DNA of 64,000 nucleotides from Pseudodesulfovibrio aespoeensis Aspo-2 (GCF_000176915.2 NC_014844.1:3472001-3536000); one strand, 5' to 3'; shown: positions 23,801 to 31,994, numbered from the stretch's first letter. The notes: generated by a model not told the origin, from the letters alone. Translations and numbers: made by a program.

Positions 23801-23986
23801 CAGCAGATGCCGGGCCTGGTGATCGGAGATGGCGTCTTTTGGAGGAACGAGGCTGCCGGCCTGCGCCCTTGACGGCGCAAGACACCAGAGTGAGGCCGCA
23901 AGCGTCACCACCAGTGACAGGAGCCGCCAGTCACCAAGCCCTTTGCCCAGGCTAATCCAGCGTGCGTTTAAGCTCTCGGATGGCAT
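20867..23986 (-). CDS. TPR-rich outer-membrane export protein (BcsC/PgaA/PelB-like)
   Basis: The product has 1039 residues: signal peptide (WRLLSLVVTLAASLWCLAPS, cleaved near AQA), then about 15 TPR or TPR-like units (~45-730; AEAEYRRLIAMTPANGELSL, AYQRARDAGSQRPDLSLRLA), and a C-terminal beta-barrel (~740-1039) with alternating strands ending ...WDANGFWTGVRYGF, an aromatic C-terminal Phe as in outer-membrane proteins. This is the layout of exopolysaccharide exporters. I chose ATG 23986, which overlaps the preceding TPR gene by 35 nt; the frame extends 12 codons further up. It should carry the polymer across periplasm and outer membrane. Confidence 0.85.
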   Translation of the reverse strand: MPSESLNARWISLGKGLGDWRLLSLVVTLAASLWCLAPSRAQAGSLVPPKDAISDHQARHLLARLYSYSESTLSQAEAEYRRLIAMTPANGELSLELAEVLLRLGREDEAQKLYHTLDQNDPRVAGGLGDAFFASGRMAEAATAYQRARDAGSQRPDLSLRLAQAMAWSGQAERAAPLLAELHAAHPADVEIALLYSRALAQAGDTRRARAVLDQLAAAAPDNATLLFELADLEAALGHASAARKYAMQAVKADDTRQARLRLAQVMTLWGAFQQSVAIRREHVATQGPEPQVALALAETLASAQRYEEAEGVLRVELMENPDDTQARLALARVKLQEKNGEAALAVLAPLTKTGSDPRVEALRAQALTLLGRYAEAVAIWRRLAHDDPAMLVELGRALERAGDELAAKDVFDRAYGLDPDFPPAHYYAVMCRPDCDPAALSRELVHTEKDAADLTLWADLFSRDGHHAEAIACLEAALGHDPQFFPAHMALAENLAYARRFDESLNRLDGLATDFPDSSKVLLTRARVLAWAKRYDEAIAAFEALHAADPADPVPLREMARAAFWDKRGQHAAEIFDRMLEPPVDELLAERLEEELDANRGDAQLAGAAAIARRSAHGGTIFQAYADLSETEVARTHPMAFAELLPLYRIQHATALERRAKMAAFNRRFAPAMNDLTALTDLRPDNQEAWFDLAQTQCALGLCEEEAATYERLLEIDPQHSLAGQALERNKRRSAPWLRAGVNLWEEKGRGNLANMVRLRNDLQVSLPVQCGLRVDATAHRWQEMPQGPSTQYHALGGTLGFSGVFNEWFSGQAAWTAKRFGTADPKDTDQYRTRLELNLHDAARLGFGYERVDEVANRFALLKGTQSDHFLVDARVPVGRRLDVEASARHIEYSDNNSGEAAHLSLGYALTDHPRMFKVILRGDYRHTRLRSQEIDTAGTVTDIIHPYWTPQGYLAGSATLEWYADLAEDFFCGAKQHFVDVRLTGATGSDANNSIQLEAEWVLDITDHWGIEARGLMHRSPEWDANGFWTGVRYGF

Positions 23987-24572
23987 CCTCGTTCCGCCCA
24001 GCCCAGGACAGCGCCTGGGCATATTTTCGCCTGATCTGCACGTCTTCGGGATGACGTTTCAGCAGTCGTTCATATTGCCCGAAAGAATCGTCCAGCCTGC
24101 CGCTCCACGAATAGACCTCGGCCAGCTTCAGCCGGGCGTCGTCATTGTCGGGATTGTCCTTCAAGACGGTCAGGAGTTGCCGGATGGCCATATCGTATTG
24201 GCGGAGGCCAATGGCTTGATCGGCAATGAGCATTCTGTCGTCCGAGGTGATGGCCGAATCAGGGAGTGCCGTGAAAAGGCGGATGGCCTCCTCACCCTTC
24301 CCGGTCCAGGCCAGAACCCTGGCCAGACCGACACGCGCAACCTCGTTTTCCGGTTGCTGCTCCAACACTTTCCGATACTGGACCTCAGCCTCGCCGAAGC
24401 GGCCCGCGCCCGAAAGCAGGTCGCCCAGTTCAAGCCGGGCCTGCCAGTCCGGGACATCCTGGCTTGCCATGGGCCTGTCGGATGTCGGCACGGGAGTATT
24501 GACCTGGGCAAAGGTGTTGTCACAAGGGAAAAGCAAGACGAGAACGAGGGCAACGGCAAAAAATCTGATCAC
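23952..24572 (-). CDS. Periplasmic TPR protein
   Basis: The 206-residue protein starts with GTG overlapping the upstream stop (GTGA). A Sec signal (FFAVALVLVLLFPCDNTFAQ) is followed by about four TPR units at 45-206, with the recurring W(S/T/A)G(K/R) turn (VLAWTGKGEEAIRLF, VYSWSGRLDDSFGQY, LSWAGRNEDAIREL). The same turn is found in both neighbours, so the three TPR proteins probably arose from one another or from splitting a longer scaffold. Likely a periplasmic scaffold for polymer export. Confidence 0.78.
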   Translation of the reverse strand: MIRFFAVALVLVLLFPCDNTFAQVNTPVPTSDRPMASQDVPDWQARLELGDLLSGAGRFGEAEVQYRKVLEQQPENEVARVGLARVLAWTGKGEEAIRLFTALPDSAITSDDRMLIADQAIGLRQYDMAIRQLLTVLKDNPDNDDARLKLAEVYSWSGRLDDSFGQYERLLKRHPEDVQIRRKYAQALSWAGRNEDAIRELKRTLD

Positions 24573-25336
24573 TGTTCCTCCCCCAGCAGCCGCCGGTATT
24601 CGCTTTCTGCCTCATCCATCCGACCGCTCCAGCTCAGAATGCGGGCCAGGGTCAGGCGGGCCGCCCGATCTTCAGGCCGGGCGCGGACCAGTTCGCGGGC
24701 CAGCGGCAGGGCGGTTTCCACCTCTCCGGCCCAGGCCAGGGTTTCAATTCTGCCCAGGGCTGCCTCGGCATTCGTCGGGTCTTCCGCAAGAAGCCTGTCG
24801 TATTCGACCAGAGCCTCGCCATAGCGCTCTTGACGGCGAAAAAGGTCGGCCAGATACATCCTCTCGCCCCGACTGCGGCCTTCAGGGTCGGTCCGCAACA
24901 GGAGGGCCAGAGCCTCGTCCTCGTACCCGTAGGCATCCATGAGGCCGGCCATTTGCCCGGCCAGCCCGGACCGGGTTGAACGTGTTTCCGAGAGGGTTTG
25001 GTCCATCAGGGAGAAAGCCTGTCGGCCCTCTCCGGTTTCCAGCAAGATTTGCGCTGCCCGAAGTACGGCATCGACGCTGCGCGCACCTTCTTTCACGGCC
25101 CGAACAATCAGCGCGTCAGACTCGGAAACGCGCCCCTCGCTCGCCAGGGTTTGTGCCCGGTGCAAAAGCACCAGCGGCCGATTGACCAAAGGGTACAAAA
25201 AAAACATGCCCGCCGCTGAAAGGACAAGGAGCGCCGCATAAATACTTTTCTGCCTGGTTTGCATATCCATGGCTTGCGTCCGCTCATCCATGTCCGGGTT
25301 GTCTGCATGCTCTTTGAGAACGGGTCTGACCACCAC
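24569..25336 (-). CDS. Membrane-anchored TPR protein, first gene of the exopolysaccharide operon
   Basis: The product has up to 255 residues. After ~30 charged residues lies one membrane helix (SIYAALLVLSAAGMFFLYPL, ~31-50), then four or five TPRs at ~55-250 (RYGEALVEYDRLLAEDPTNA, ILSWSGRMDEAESEYRRLL). GTG 25336 has AGAAGAG six bases upstream; ATG 25291 is an alternative without a clear ribosome site. A weak promoter (TTGAAA, 15-bp spacer, TATACC; 25376-25350) would favour the shorter form. It starts a run of six tightly overlapping minus-strand genes. Confidence 0.75.
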   Translation of the reverse strand: MVVRPVLKEHADNPDMDERTQAMDMQTRQKSIYAALLVLSAAGMFFLYPLVNRPLVLLHRAQTLASEGRVSESDALIVRAVKEGARSVDAVLRAAQILLETGEGRQAFSLMDQTLSETRSTRSGLAGQMAGLMDAYGYEDEALALLLRTDPEGRSRGERMYLADLFRRQERYGEALVEYDRLLAEDPTNAEAALGRIETLAWAGEVETALPLARELVRARPEDRAARLTLARILSWSGRMDEAESEYRRLLGEEQ

Positions 25337-25872
25337 TCACCACTCTTCTGGTATACCGTTCATGTATTTATTTCAAGCATGTCCATTCAAAGGCTCAATG
25401 CGCCTCACCCTCTTGGCGCTGAGTACGGCTGAGCTGTGATAACAATTTGAAGGCCGAACCAGCCCGACGATGTCGAAGCGCGAATGACAAGTCACAGACC
25501 GGGTTGCCGCTTCAACGGGCGCATATGCCAAACTCCCCGTGGTTTGTCCGCGCCCCCATGCGTGTCACAGGCGTTGCCATCGATTATATTCACCTGGAAT
25601 CACAGAGAGAAGATGTTTCCCGGATTATCCGGTTTCCCCATCTATGCCGGGGACTGATGCCGATCCTGGCCGCCAAATGACGGATGCCGTTCAACTCCCG
25701 AGCCTGACCCCGAACGGATCGCGCAGTCGGCACACCCATTTCAGGGGGGAAAACCTGACTGGCTTCGGGGCCACATCTTTCATCGGGTCGTATTTCATGG
25801 TATTCGTGGCGCACCTCAACAGGACATGACAATTGAAACTGCATCGCACAGGCACCCCAAGGCGCAACATTC
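25337..25872. other. Divergent intergenic region between the exopolysaccharide and ABC-transporter operons
   Basis: I find no credible gene in these 536 bp. Visible are the weak minus-strand promoter at 25350-25376 and a degraded scar repeat at 25538-25580. The region joins two cargo blocks and may itself be an old junction. Confidence 0.5.
25538..25580. repeat. Possible degraded scar repeat, copy C
   Basis: CCGTGG, GTCCG and CATGCGTGTCA occur in the same order and spacing as in copies A (13266) and B (32093), followed by GGCGTTG. The match fades after about 43 bp and no tRNA-Glu end follows. Confidence 0.35.
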
Positions 25873-26646
25873 ATGTTTTCAATCCGATCCATGCAGATAG
25901 CCTTCATCAAGAATAACAGGACATCTTTTATAATGGAGGACGTCAACTTTGATGTCCCTCAGGGACATTTCCTTTCCATTGTCGGACCATCGGGATGCGG
26001 AAAGACATCCCTGCTTCGCTGCATGGCCGGATTGGATCAGCCATCCTCTGGTTCCATTCGTTTCAACAACACGCAAATCACCAGCCCGAGCCAGGGAGTG
26101 ACCATGGTCTTCCAGGACTATGGCAACTCGCTCTTTCCCTGGAAAACCGTGCTGGGCAACGTGCTCTTCGGCATGAACAGGAGCACGGCAACAAAACAGC
26201 AAAAAATCGCCACCGCCATGGGCCATCTCGCATCGGTCGGCCTCGCCAGCCACAGCAGGCACCACCCGTGGGAGCTCTCAGGCGGCATGCAGCAGCGACT
26301 GGCCATAGCGCGCGCTCTGGCCTCCGGTGCCGAATGTCTGCTCATGGATGAGCCCTTTGCATCCCTCGACGCCCAGACCCGGGCCGACCTGGAAGACCTG
26401 CTGCTGCGAATATGGGCAGATGGAGAGCGAACCGTTGTCTTCGTCACCCATGACGTGGATGAGGCCATCTACCTGTCAGACAGCATCCTGGTCCTCGGCG
26501 GGAGTCCGACCACGGTCCAACGCACTGTCGAAAACACGCTGGCGCGCCCCAGGCACCAGCTGGAGACACGGGCCAACCCGCTCTTTTCCGATCTTCGCAC
26601 AACCATTCACGGCCTCCTTGTGAGCGGGACCAGCCAATGCGCATGA
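25873..26646 (+). CDS. ABC transporter ATPase, nitrate/sulfonate/taurine (NitT/TauT) class
   Basis: The 257-residue protein has Walker A GPSGCGKTSLLR (~38), the Q-loop VFQDYGNSLFPWKTV (the FPW typical of this class), signature LSGGMQQRLAIARAL (~138), Walker B CLLMDEPFASLD and switch His VTHDVDEAIYLSD. It energises the two permeases downstream. Its 3' end overlaps the first permease by 10 nt. The substrate cannot be read from the ATPase. Confidence 0.92.
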   Translation: MFSIRSMQIAFIKNNRTSFIMEDVNFDVPQGHFLSIVGPSGCGKTSLLRCMAGLDQPSSGSIRFNNTQITSPSQGVTMVFQDYGNSLFPWKTVLGNVLFGMNRSTATKQQKIATAMGHLASVGLASHSRHHPWELSGGMQQRLAIARALASGAECLLMDEPFASLDAQTRADLEDLLLRIWADGERTVVFVTHDVDEAIYLSDSILVLGGSPTTVQRTVENTLARPRHQLETRANPLFSDLRTTIHGLLVSGTSQCA

Positions 26647-27407
26647 GTCTGTCCCCGCGCTGTGGCGGCTATGCCTTTGCAGCCATGCTCATCCTTGTGT
26701 GGTGGGCCGGAACAGCATCCAACGTGCTTGCCAGAGGCCAAATCCCATCCCCCGGCGACGTCTTGCTGGCACTGACAGATGACCCACGCCTTTTCATCAA
26801 CGCGATCTTCAAGACGGTACGCCAGACCATGATCGCCTTTGCCATAGGCGCAGCAGCAGGCCTCACCCTTGGGCTGTGCCACGGCGTCTTTCCCACGCTA
26901 CGCAACACGACCGGCCCGTGCATCGAAGGGCTCCGCCCACTCCCTTCCATCGCGTTGATCCCCATAGCCATCGTGTTTGTCGGAATGGGCGACTCCCTCA
27001 ACGTGACCATCGCCGCCTTTGCCTGCGCATGGCCGATATTCATCAACACCCATGACGGCGTAAAGGGAATCAACCCCCTGTTGTTCGATACGGCTTTCAC
27101 CATCGGCATCACCCGGCGACGCCTTTTCCAGAGCGTGATTCTCCAGGCCGCCCTTCCGATGGCAATGACCGGACTTCGCATCGGGCTCGGCATCGCATTC
27201 GCCGTCGAGGTCTCAGTGGAGATGGTCATCCCGAAAACCGGCATCGGCGCGCTTGCCACCACGGCGGCGCTTTCCGGGCACAATGCGCTCCTCTACGCGA
27301 CGATTGCTGCGGCAGCCATGACTGGCCTGATGCTCAATCAGGCATTCAGATGGACAGAATTCGCACTCCTGCGAAACTATGGCCCCCAGTGGAGCAAACG
27401 AACATGA
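26637..27407 (+). CDS. ABC transporter permease 1 (SsuC/TauC class)
   Basis: The 256-residue protein has about six membrane helices and the BPD_transp_1 coupling region around EGLRPLPSIALIPIAIVFVG and FTIGITRRRLFQSVILQAAL (EAA-like loop). It starts at ATG 26637 inside the ATPase gene, and its end overlaps permease 2 by ATGA. Two different permeases in one operon suggest a heterodimeric channel, less usual for this class, which mostly has one permease gene. Confidence 0.88.
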   Translation: MRMSLSPRCGGYAFAAMLILVWWAGTASNVLARGQIPSPGDVLLALTDDPRLFINAIFKTVRQTMIAFAIGAAAGLTLGLCHGVFPTLRNTTGPCIEGLRPLPSIALIPIAIVFVGMGDSLNVTIAAFACAWPIFINTHDGVKGINPLLFDTAFTIGITRRRLFQSVILQAALPMAMTGLRIGLGIAFAVEVSVEMVIPKTGIGALATTAALSGHNALLYATIAAAAMTGLMLNQAFRWTEFALLRNYGPQWSKRT

Positions 27408-28243
27408 GACGGGCGGACATGAGACGCATCAATTGGCATGGCATCATGTTCTGTGTCGCGATTGCAGCCGCCTGGGAACTGCTGTCCACACTGCAGATCG
27501 TGTCGCCCCGCCTGTTTCCCCCCCTGTCTTTGATTCTCTCGCACCTGATCGACCTCACCGTGTCGGGCACGCTCCCACAAGTGCTTGCGCAGACATTGCT
27601 CCGCATGCTCGCGGGACTCATCGCGGCATCGGTTGTCATGGTGCCCCTCGGCATCTGGGCCGGACGGTCGCAACGCCTCTGGCTGCTCATCTCGCCCACG
27701 GTGGAGAGCCTTCGCTCCCTGCCTCCGGCACTGGTCATCCTGCCTGCCATGCTCCTCCTTGGCATTGGGAATTCCATGAAAATCTTCGCGGTCTTCTTCG
27801 CTGCCGCCTTTCCTCTCCTGCTCAACACCATGGACGGCGTCAGAGCGATACCCTTGATGTTCATCGACACTGCCAGGACACTGCGAACCGGCAACCGCAC
27901 CATGCTTTTCGAGGTCGTCGTTCCGGCAGCAGCTCCCGGCATTTTTTCGGGTTTGAAGAGCGCGGTTCCCATCGCCTTCATCGTCGCCATCCTTGCGGAG
28001 ATGATCGGCGGAACAGACGGCATCGGCCATTTCCTCATGAAAAGTCAGCGCTCATTCGATATCCCCCAGATGTACGCGGCGACCTTTGCCACGGCAGTGG
28101 GAGGGGGCGTGCTCGCCGTAATCCTGAATTGCGTTGAATCAGCCTGCCTTGTCTGGTACTCAGGCTGGAAACGATTCTCTGGCAGAGACTGCCCTCCGTT
28201 TCCGGCGACCAACCACAGAAATACGACAAAAGATCGGAGCTGA
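27404..28243 (+). CDS. ABC transporter permease 2 (SsuC/TauC class)
   Basis: From ATG 27404 (ATGA overlap) the protein has 279 residues and about six helices: FCVAIAAAWELLSTLQIVSP first helix, ESLRSLPPALVILPAMLLLG, then TARTLRTGNRTMLFEVVVPA coupling loop and GTDGIGHFLM. It is a diverged sister of permease 1 and probably pairs with it. The C-terminal ~25 residues after the last helix are hydrophilic. Confidence 0.88.
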   Translation: MRRADMRRINWHGIMFCVAIAAAWELLSTLQIVSPRLFPPLSLILSHLIDLTVSGTLPQVLAQTLLRMLAGLIAASVVMVPLGIWAGRSQRLWLLISPTVESLRSLPPALVILPAMLLLGIGNSMKIFAVFFAAAFPLLLNTMDGVRAIPLMFIDTARTLRTGNRTMLFEVVVPAAAPGIFSGLKSAVPIAFIVAILAEMIGGTDGIGHFLMKSQRSFDIPQMYAATFATAVGGGVLAVILNCVESACLVWYSGWKRFSGRDCPPFPATNHRNTTKDRS

Positions 28244-28244
28244 A

Positions 28245-29183
28245 ATGTTCACACGCTTGCTGACCGCGCTCTTCATGGTGATCATGATGATCGCCCTGAC
28301 CATCCCGGCCAATGCGGAAACCATCCGCGTGGGCTTCATCCCGGTCGGGGACTGCCTCCAACTCTATGTTGCCGAGGAAATGGGCTATTTTGCAGAGGAG
28401 GGCATCACTGTCGAGAAGACTCCGCTCAAGGGAGGCTCGCTCATTGCCATGGCCGTGGAGGCCGGTGAACTCGACGCAGGCTGGTCCAATACGGTGTCCC
28501 TGGTCATGGCCGAAGACCGGGAGTTCGACTTCGCCATACTGGCACCCGGTGCCTTTGAAACGGAAAGCCATCGCGAACACAGCCTGCTGGTCGCAAAAGG
28601 CTCGACCATCACACGCTTTACCGACCTGAAGGGCAAGACCGTCGCCATCAACGCTCTCGGCAACATCAACGAGATCGCCATTACAGCCCTGGCAGAAGAA
28701 AACGGCATGGACAGCTCGACCATCAAACTTGTCGAGGTTCCCTTCCCTCAGATGCTCGGGGCGCTTGAAAGCGGTGCTGTTGACGCAGTACTCACCCTTG
28801 AACCATTCGTCACACTTGGCAAATCCAGCGGCGCGCGCATTCTGGAACCAGCTGCGCTCAAATCATACGGCGACCGGTTCCTCATCGCAGCATGGTTCGC
28901 CAAGCGGACATGGATGCAAGAGCATCCCGTGATCGCCGAAGGATTCAGGCGCGCGGTGCTCAAAGCCTCGGAGTTCATCGAGACAAACCCGGCCAAGGCG
29001 AGAGAGATGCTCACGCGACACACAAAACTGAGCCTTGAGCTGGCACAGTCGATCACACTCCCCTATTTCGCCCAATCCATCGAAGACAGCGACATCCAGC
29101 GCATCATCGACCTGACCGCCAAGTTCTCCTTCATCAAAAAGCCCTTTTCCGCCAAGCGGCTTCTTGAAACGAGCACGCAATAG
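28245..29183 (+). CDS. Periplasmic substrate-binding protein (NMT1/SsuA-like)
   Basis: The 312-residue protein has a Sec signal peptide (FMVIMMIALTIPANA, cleavage after NAE) and the fold of NitT/TauT binding proteins: RVGFIPVGDCLQLYVAEEMG, YFAEEGITVE, LDAGWSNTVSLVMAE, FTDLKGKTVAINALGNINEI and AVDAVLTLEPFVTLG. The VGDCLQ motif differs from the usual P-x-A-x-A of the aliphatic sulfonate binders, so the ligand may be unusual. ATG 28245 follows GGAGC and is one base past the permease stop. Confidence 0.88.
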   Translation: MFTRLLTALFMVIMMIALTIPANAETIRVGFIPVGDCLQLYVAEEMGYFAEEGITVEKTPLKGGSLIAMAVEAGELDAGWSNTVSLVMAEDREFDFAILAPGAFETESHREHSLLVAKGSTITRFTDLKGKTVAINALGNINEIAITALAEENGMDSSTIKLVEVPFPQMLGALESGAVDAVLTLEPFVTLGKSSGARILEPAALKSYGDRFLIAAWFAKRTWMQEHPVIAEGFRRAVLKASEFIETNPAKAREMLTRHTKLSLELAQSITLPYFAQSIEDSDIQRIIDLTAKFSFIKKPFSAKRLLETSTQ

Positions 29184-29189
29184 GGCGCC

Positions 29190-30665
29190 ATGACGAACAA
29201 CGCCGCCGCGAGAATGCTCGGGCACACCAGTGACCGGTTTCCAGAAAAAACAGCACTTGTTTTCCGCGACAGGGTGACACCATATGCCGACCTCAACCGG
29301 AATGCCCGTGCCTTTGCAACCCTGCTGCAGGCGCGAGGCATCAAGCCGTCGGACAGGGTCGCACTCCTCCTGCCCGACAGCCCTGCTTTCGTCACGGCAT
29401 TCTTCGGCGCGTTGCTGCTGGGAGCGGTCCCGGTCCCCATCGGCATGGCTCTCCGGGACGAGGACAAAACATTCATTCTGAACGATTCCGGTGCAAAGCT
29501 CCTGGTCACGGACGATGCCACTGCACGGACTCGCGACACAGATGAAATCCAGTGCGACCTGGACATCTCCCTTGATCACGCCCTGTCTGAGCCCTCGCAC
29601 ACTCCCTATGAACCAAGCCCTGATGACCTTGCCTGCCTGCTCTACACTTCGGGCTCCACGGGCCGTCCCAAAGGAGTGCCGCATAGCCACGCCGACCTAT
29701 TGGTCCCAGCCGCGACGCTGGGGCCTGCGGTCTTCGGCGATGTCTCGAGCGACATCCTGCTGAGCGCGAGCAAACTCTCTTTCTCCTACGGCCTCATGGC
29801 CCAGCTCTGCCTGGGGTTGGCGGGCGGCGCAACCATCATCCTGCACCCGGAGCCACCTGATGCGGCGCTGCTGCCGCAGCTCATCCTGAGACGCAGGCCA
29901 ACCGTTTTTTTCGCAGTGCCCGCAGTGTACGACATGCTCCTGCGCACACTGGACACACACACCGACCTTTCTTTCATGCGCATCTGCATTTCCTCCGGCG
30001 AGGCTCTGCCGCCCCCGCTGCATGAAGCCTGGGCGCAAAGAACCGGCCTTGCCATCACCGAGCTCCTCGGCTCCACAGAGACCCTGACCTCGTTCATGGC
30101 AACGCAACCTGGACGAGACACCCCCGGCACCCTTGGCCGTCCGGTAGAGGGCTTTGCGATCAGGACAGTGGACACTGCCGGCAACAAGACTGGCGACGAG
30201 ACTGGCAAAGGAACACACGGCGCACTGCAAGTGCGAGGTCCGGGGATAGCCCGGGCATACTGGAACCGGCCCGAACAAAGCACAGCAACCATGCTCGCCG
30301 ACGGCTGGCTTGAAACGGGCGACCTTTGCATCAGAAAGAACGGAGAGCTTGTCCTTGTCGGGCGAACAGACGATCTCTTTCGCTCAGGCGGGCAATGGGT
30401 GGCGCCTCTGCAAGTGGAAGAGTGCCTTATGCGGCACCCCGCAATACAGGCGTGCGCCGTGGCCCCGTGCCACGTCAGGGGTATGGCCTATCCGTGCGCA
30501 TTTGTGGTACTGTCCGGCAGTCAACAGCCTCCGTCGTCCGGCGAGTTGATCCGATTCGCGAAGAAGCGGCTGCCTCGACACATGTGCCCGGTGCAGATCG
30601 TGTTCACGAACGCCCTGCCGAGGACGGCGACAGGCAAGATTCAACGGCACAAGCTGAAAGTATAG
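29190..30665 (+). CDS. Acyl-activating AMP-forming ligase (benzoate-CoA-ligase/acyl-ACP-ligase-like)
   Basis: The 491-residue protein has all ANL motifs: P-loop LLYTSGSTGRPKGVPHSHAD (~152), FFAVPAVYDMLLR, ISSGEALPPPL, ITELLGSTETLTSF, the ETGDLCIRKNGELVLVGRTD hinge and the C-terminal Lys in LPRTATGKIQRHKL. Residue order (SFSYGLMAQLCLGLAGGATI) is closest to benzoate-CoA-ligase-type enzymes. It lies 6 bp after the binding-protein gene and 33 bp before an acyl carrier protein, so it may load an imported carboxylic acid onto that ACP rather than onto CoA. The substrate is inferred, not seen. Confidence 0.85.
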   Translation: MTNNAAARMLGHTSDRFPEKTALVFRDRVTPYADLNRNARAFATLLQARGIKPSDRVALLLPDSPAFVTAFFGALLLGAVPVPIGMALRDEDKTFILNDSGAKLLVTDDATARTRDTDEIQCDLDISLDHALSEPSHTPYEPSPDDLACLLYTSGSTGRPKGVPHSHADLLVPAATLGPAVFGDVSSDILLSASKLSFSYGLMAQLCLGLAGGATIILHPEPPDAALLPQLILRRRPTVFFAVPAVYDMLLRTLDTHTDLSFMRICISSGEALPPPLHEAWAQRTGLAITELLGSTETLTSFMATQPGRDTPGTLGRPVEGFAIRTVDTAGNKTGDETGKGTHGALQVRGPGIARAYWNRPEQSTATMLADGWLETGDLCIRKNGELVLVGRTDDLFRSGGQWVAPLQVEECLMRHPAIQACAVAPCHVRGMAYPCAFVVLSGSQQPPSSGELIRFAKKRLPRHMCPVQIVFTNALPRTATGKIQRHKLKV

Positions 30666-30698
30666 CGATACAGAATAACCAAACCGAGGAGTTGTGAA

Positions 30699-30932
30699 AT
30701 GAGTATCACCCGCGCACAGTTGCTGCAGATGTTTTTGGACTCTGGAATCGAAAAATCCGTTGTGGACGGCCTCAAGCCCGGCACCCCCCTGACCAAACAG
30801 GGTCTCGATTCGGTGGACTACCCGGCAATCCTGCTGACCATCAAGGAGAAGCTGAACATCGAGATCGGCGACAAGGATGCATGCGAACTCAAAACCCTCG
30901 AAGATTTCGAGAACTGCATCAACAAGAGATAG
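30699..30932 (+). CDS. Acyl carrier protein, dedicated
   Basis: The 77-residue acidic protein has the attachment Ser in TKQGLDSVDYPAILLTIKEK (GxDSV motif) and the length of a stand-alone ACP. GAGGAG precedes its ATG. It follows the ligase and is followed by a terminator, so it ends the operon. No ketosynthase or fatty-acid gene is nearby, which points to a carrier function for one activated acid. Confidence 0.85.
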   Translation: MSITRAQLLQMFLDSGIEKSVVDGLKPGTPLTKQGLDSVDYPAILLTIKEKLNIEIGDKDACELKTLEDFENCINKR

Positions 30933-30940
30933 GGGAACAG

Positions 30941-30965
30941 GGGCCGGGAAACCGGCCCTTGTTTA
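30941..30965 (+). terminator. Terminator after the ACP gene
   Basis: GGGCCGG (30941-30947) pairs with CCGGCCC (30952-30958) around GAAA, followed by TTGTTTATTT. It lies between the ACP gene and the convergent GNAT-like gene. Confidence 0.8.
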
Positions 30966-31994
30966 TTTCAGACTTTCCCTGTCCGCCCTGATGCAGGCCA
31001 CCAGCGCCTTTGCCTGCTCGGTCAGGATGCGGGGCACGGTGAAATCAGGCTCCCCCGCGACTTTCTGCATCAGCAGAACATCCCGATCCGCCCAGAGCGG
31101 CAGGAGCCCGCCAAGGCAGTACCCCCGCTCCCTCGCCTCCTCGACGGCCCAAGGAAGACCGGGGTGCCACAGCGGGAGCTGCAACTGGTACGCATGACAA
31201 CCAGGGTGGGCTGTTTCCAACCCCTGCAAGACCTTTGGAAAATCCGCCCCGACTTCTGTCACCATCACTTTTGCCAGTGAGGCAGCGCCCATTGACTGCG
31301 TCTCCCACACGGTCTCGCCCCTCTGCCCTGTTCCGGCCCGAAAGCTCCGCTCAAGCCCCCTCTCCGCGTAGATATCCCTCAGGAACGAGGCATAGGCGTG
31401 CGGGAGGTAGACATCATGCGGACTGTCCCTGAGCACCCGAAATTCGTCGAGAAGGGAAATCCTGGCCCCGTCACCATCCGGACGTGGCGGCATGCTCTCG
31501 ATCTCAAAGGCGAACGGCTGAAATCCATACGTGCGATTGATCTTCTGCGTCGTCAGGTGGTCAGTGACGCTTTGCCCGAAGACGGCGTTCAGTTGCAATT
31601 CGTCCTCGGCCATCTTCTGCGTCAGGTCAATGAGACGAAAAATCAAGGTCCCCAGACGGTATTCCGGCAGGATCATCAGGGCGCCGGATTCAAGGATGCC
31701 CTTGCCGGGCGCGACCCGGAACAGAGCCGAGAGTCCGACCACGTCACCGGCTTGGGTCCGGGCGACAATCTGATGCAGATCCGGCCCCAGGTTGGCCTCC
31801 TGAATACGTGCAGGATCATAAACATACTCTATGGGGAAAGCGTCTCCGTAGACAGCATGATACAGACGTGCGACACCCTCGGCGTCCTCGGGCTTGAACC
31901 GATCCACCACCACATCCTGCCTTGGGGCAATCGCTTTCGGATGCGCCTCAAACCATGCAAGACATTCTTTTCGTGTTCTATGGTGTGATGTCAT
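30963..31994 (-). CDS. GNAT-like acetyltransferase-fold protein
   Basis: The 343-residue protein has in its first half a GNAT-like pattern: VVVDRFKPEDAEGVARLYHA, IVARTQAGDVVGLSALFRV, GALMILPEYRLGTLIFRLID (acetyl-CoA loop region without a canonical Q/RxxGxG/A) and NRTYGFQPFAFEIESM. The C-terminal ~150 residues look like a second, degenerate GNAT-type unit. It is convergent with the ACP gene and probably belongs to the same pathway, for example acyl transfer from the loaded ACP, but that is inference. Confidence 0.55.
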   Translation of the reverse strand: MTSHHRTRKECLAWFEAHPKAIAPRQDVVVDRFKPEDAEGVARLYHAVYGDAFPIEYVYDPARIQEANLGPDLHQIVARTQAGDVVGLSALFRVAPGKGILESGALMILPEYRLGTLIFRLIDLTQKMAEDELQLNAVFGQSVTDHLTTQKINRTYGFQPFAFEIESMPPRPDGDGARISLLDEFRVLRDSPHDVYLPHAYASFLRDIYAERGLERSFRAGTGQRGETVWETQSMGAASLAKVMVTEVGADFPKVLQGLETAHPGCHAYQLQLPLWHPGLPWAVEEARERGYCLGGLLPLWADRDVLLMQKVAGEPDFTVPRILTEQAKALVACIRADRESLK

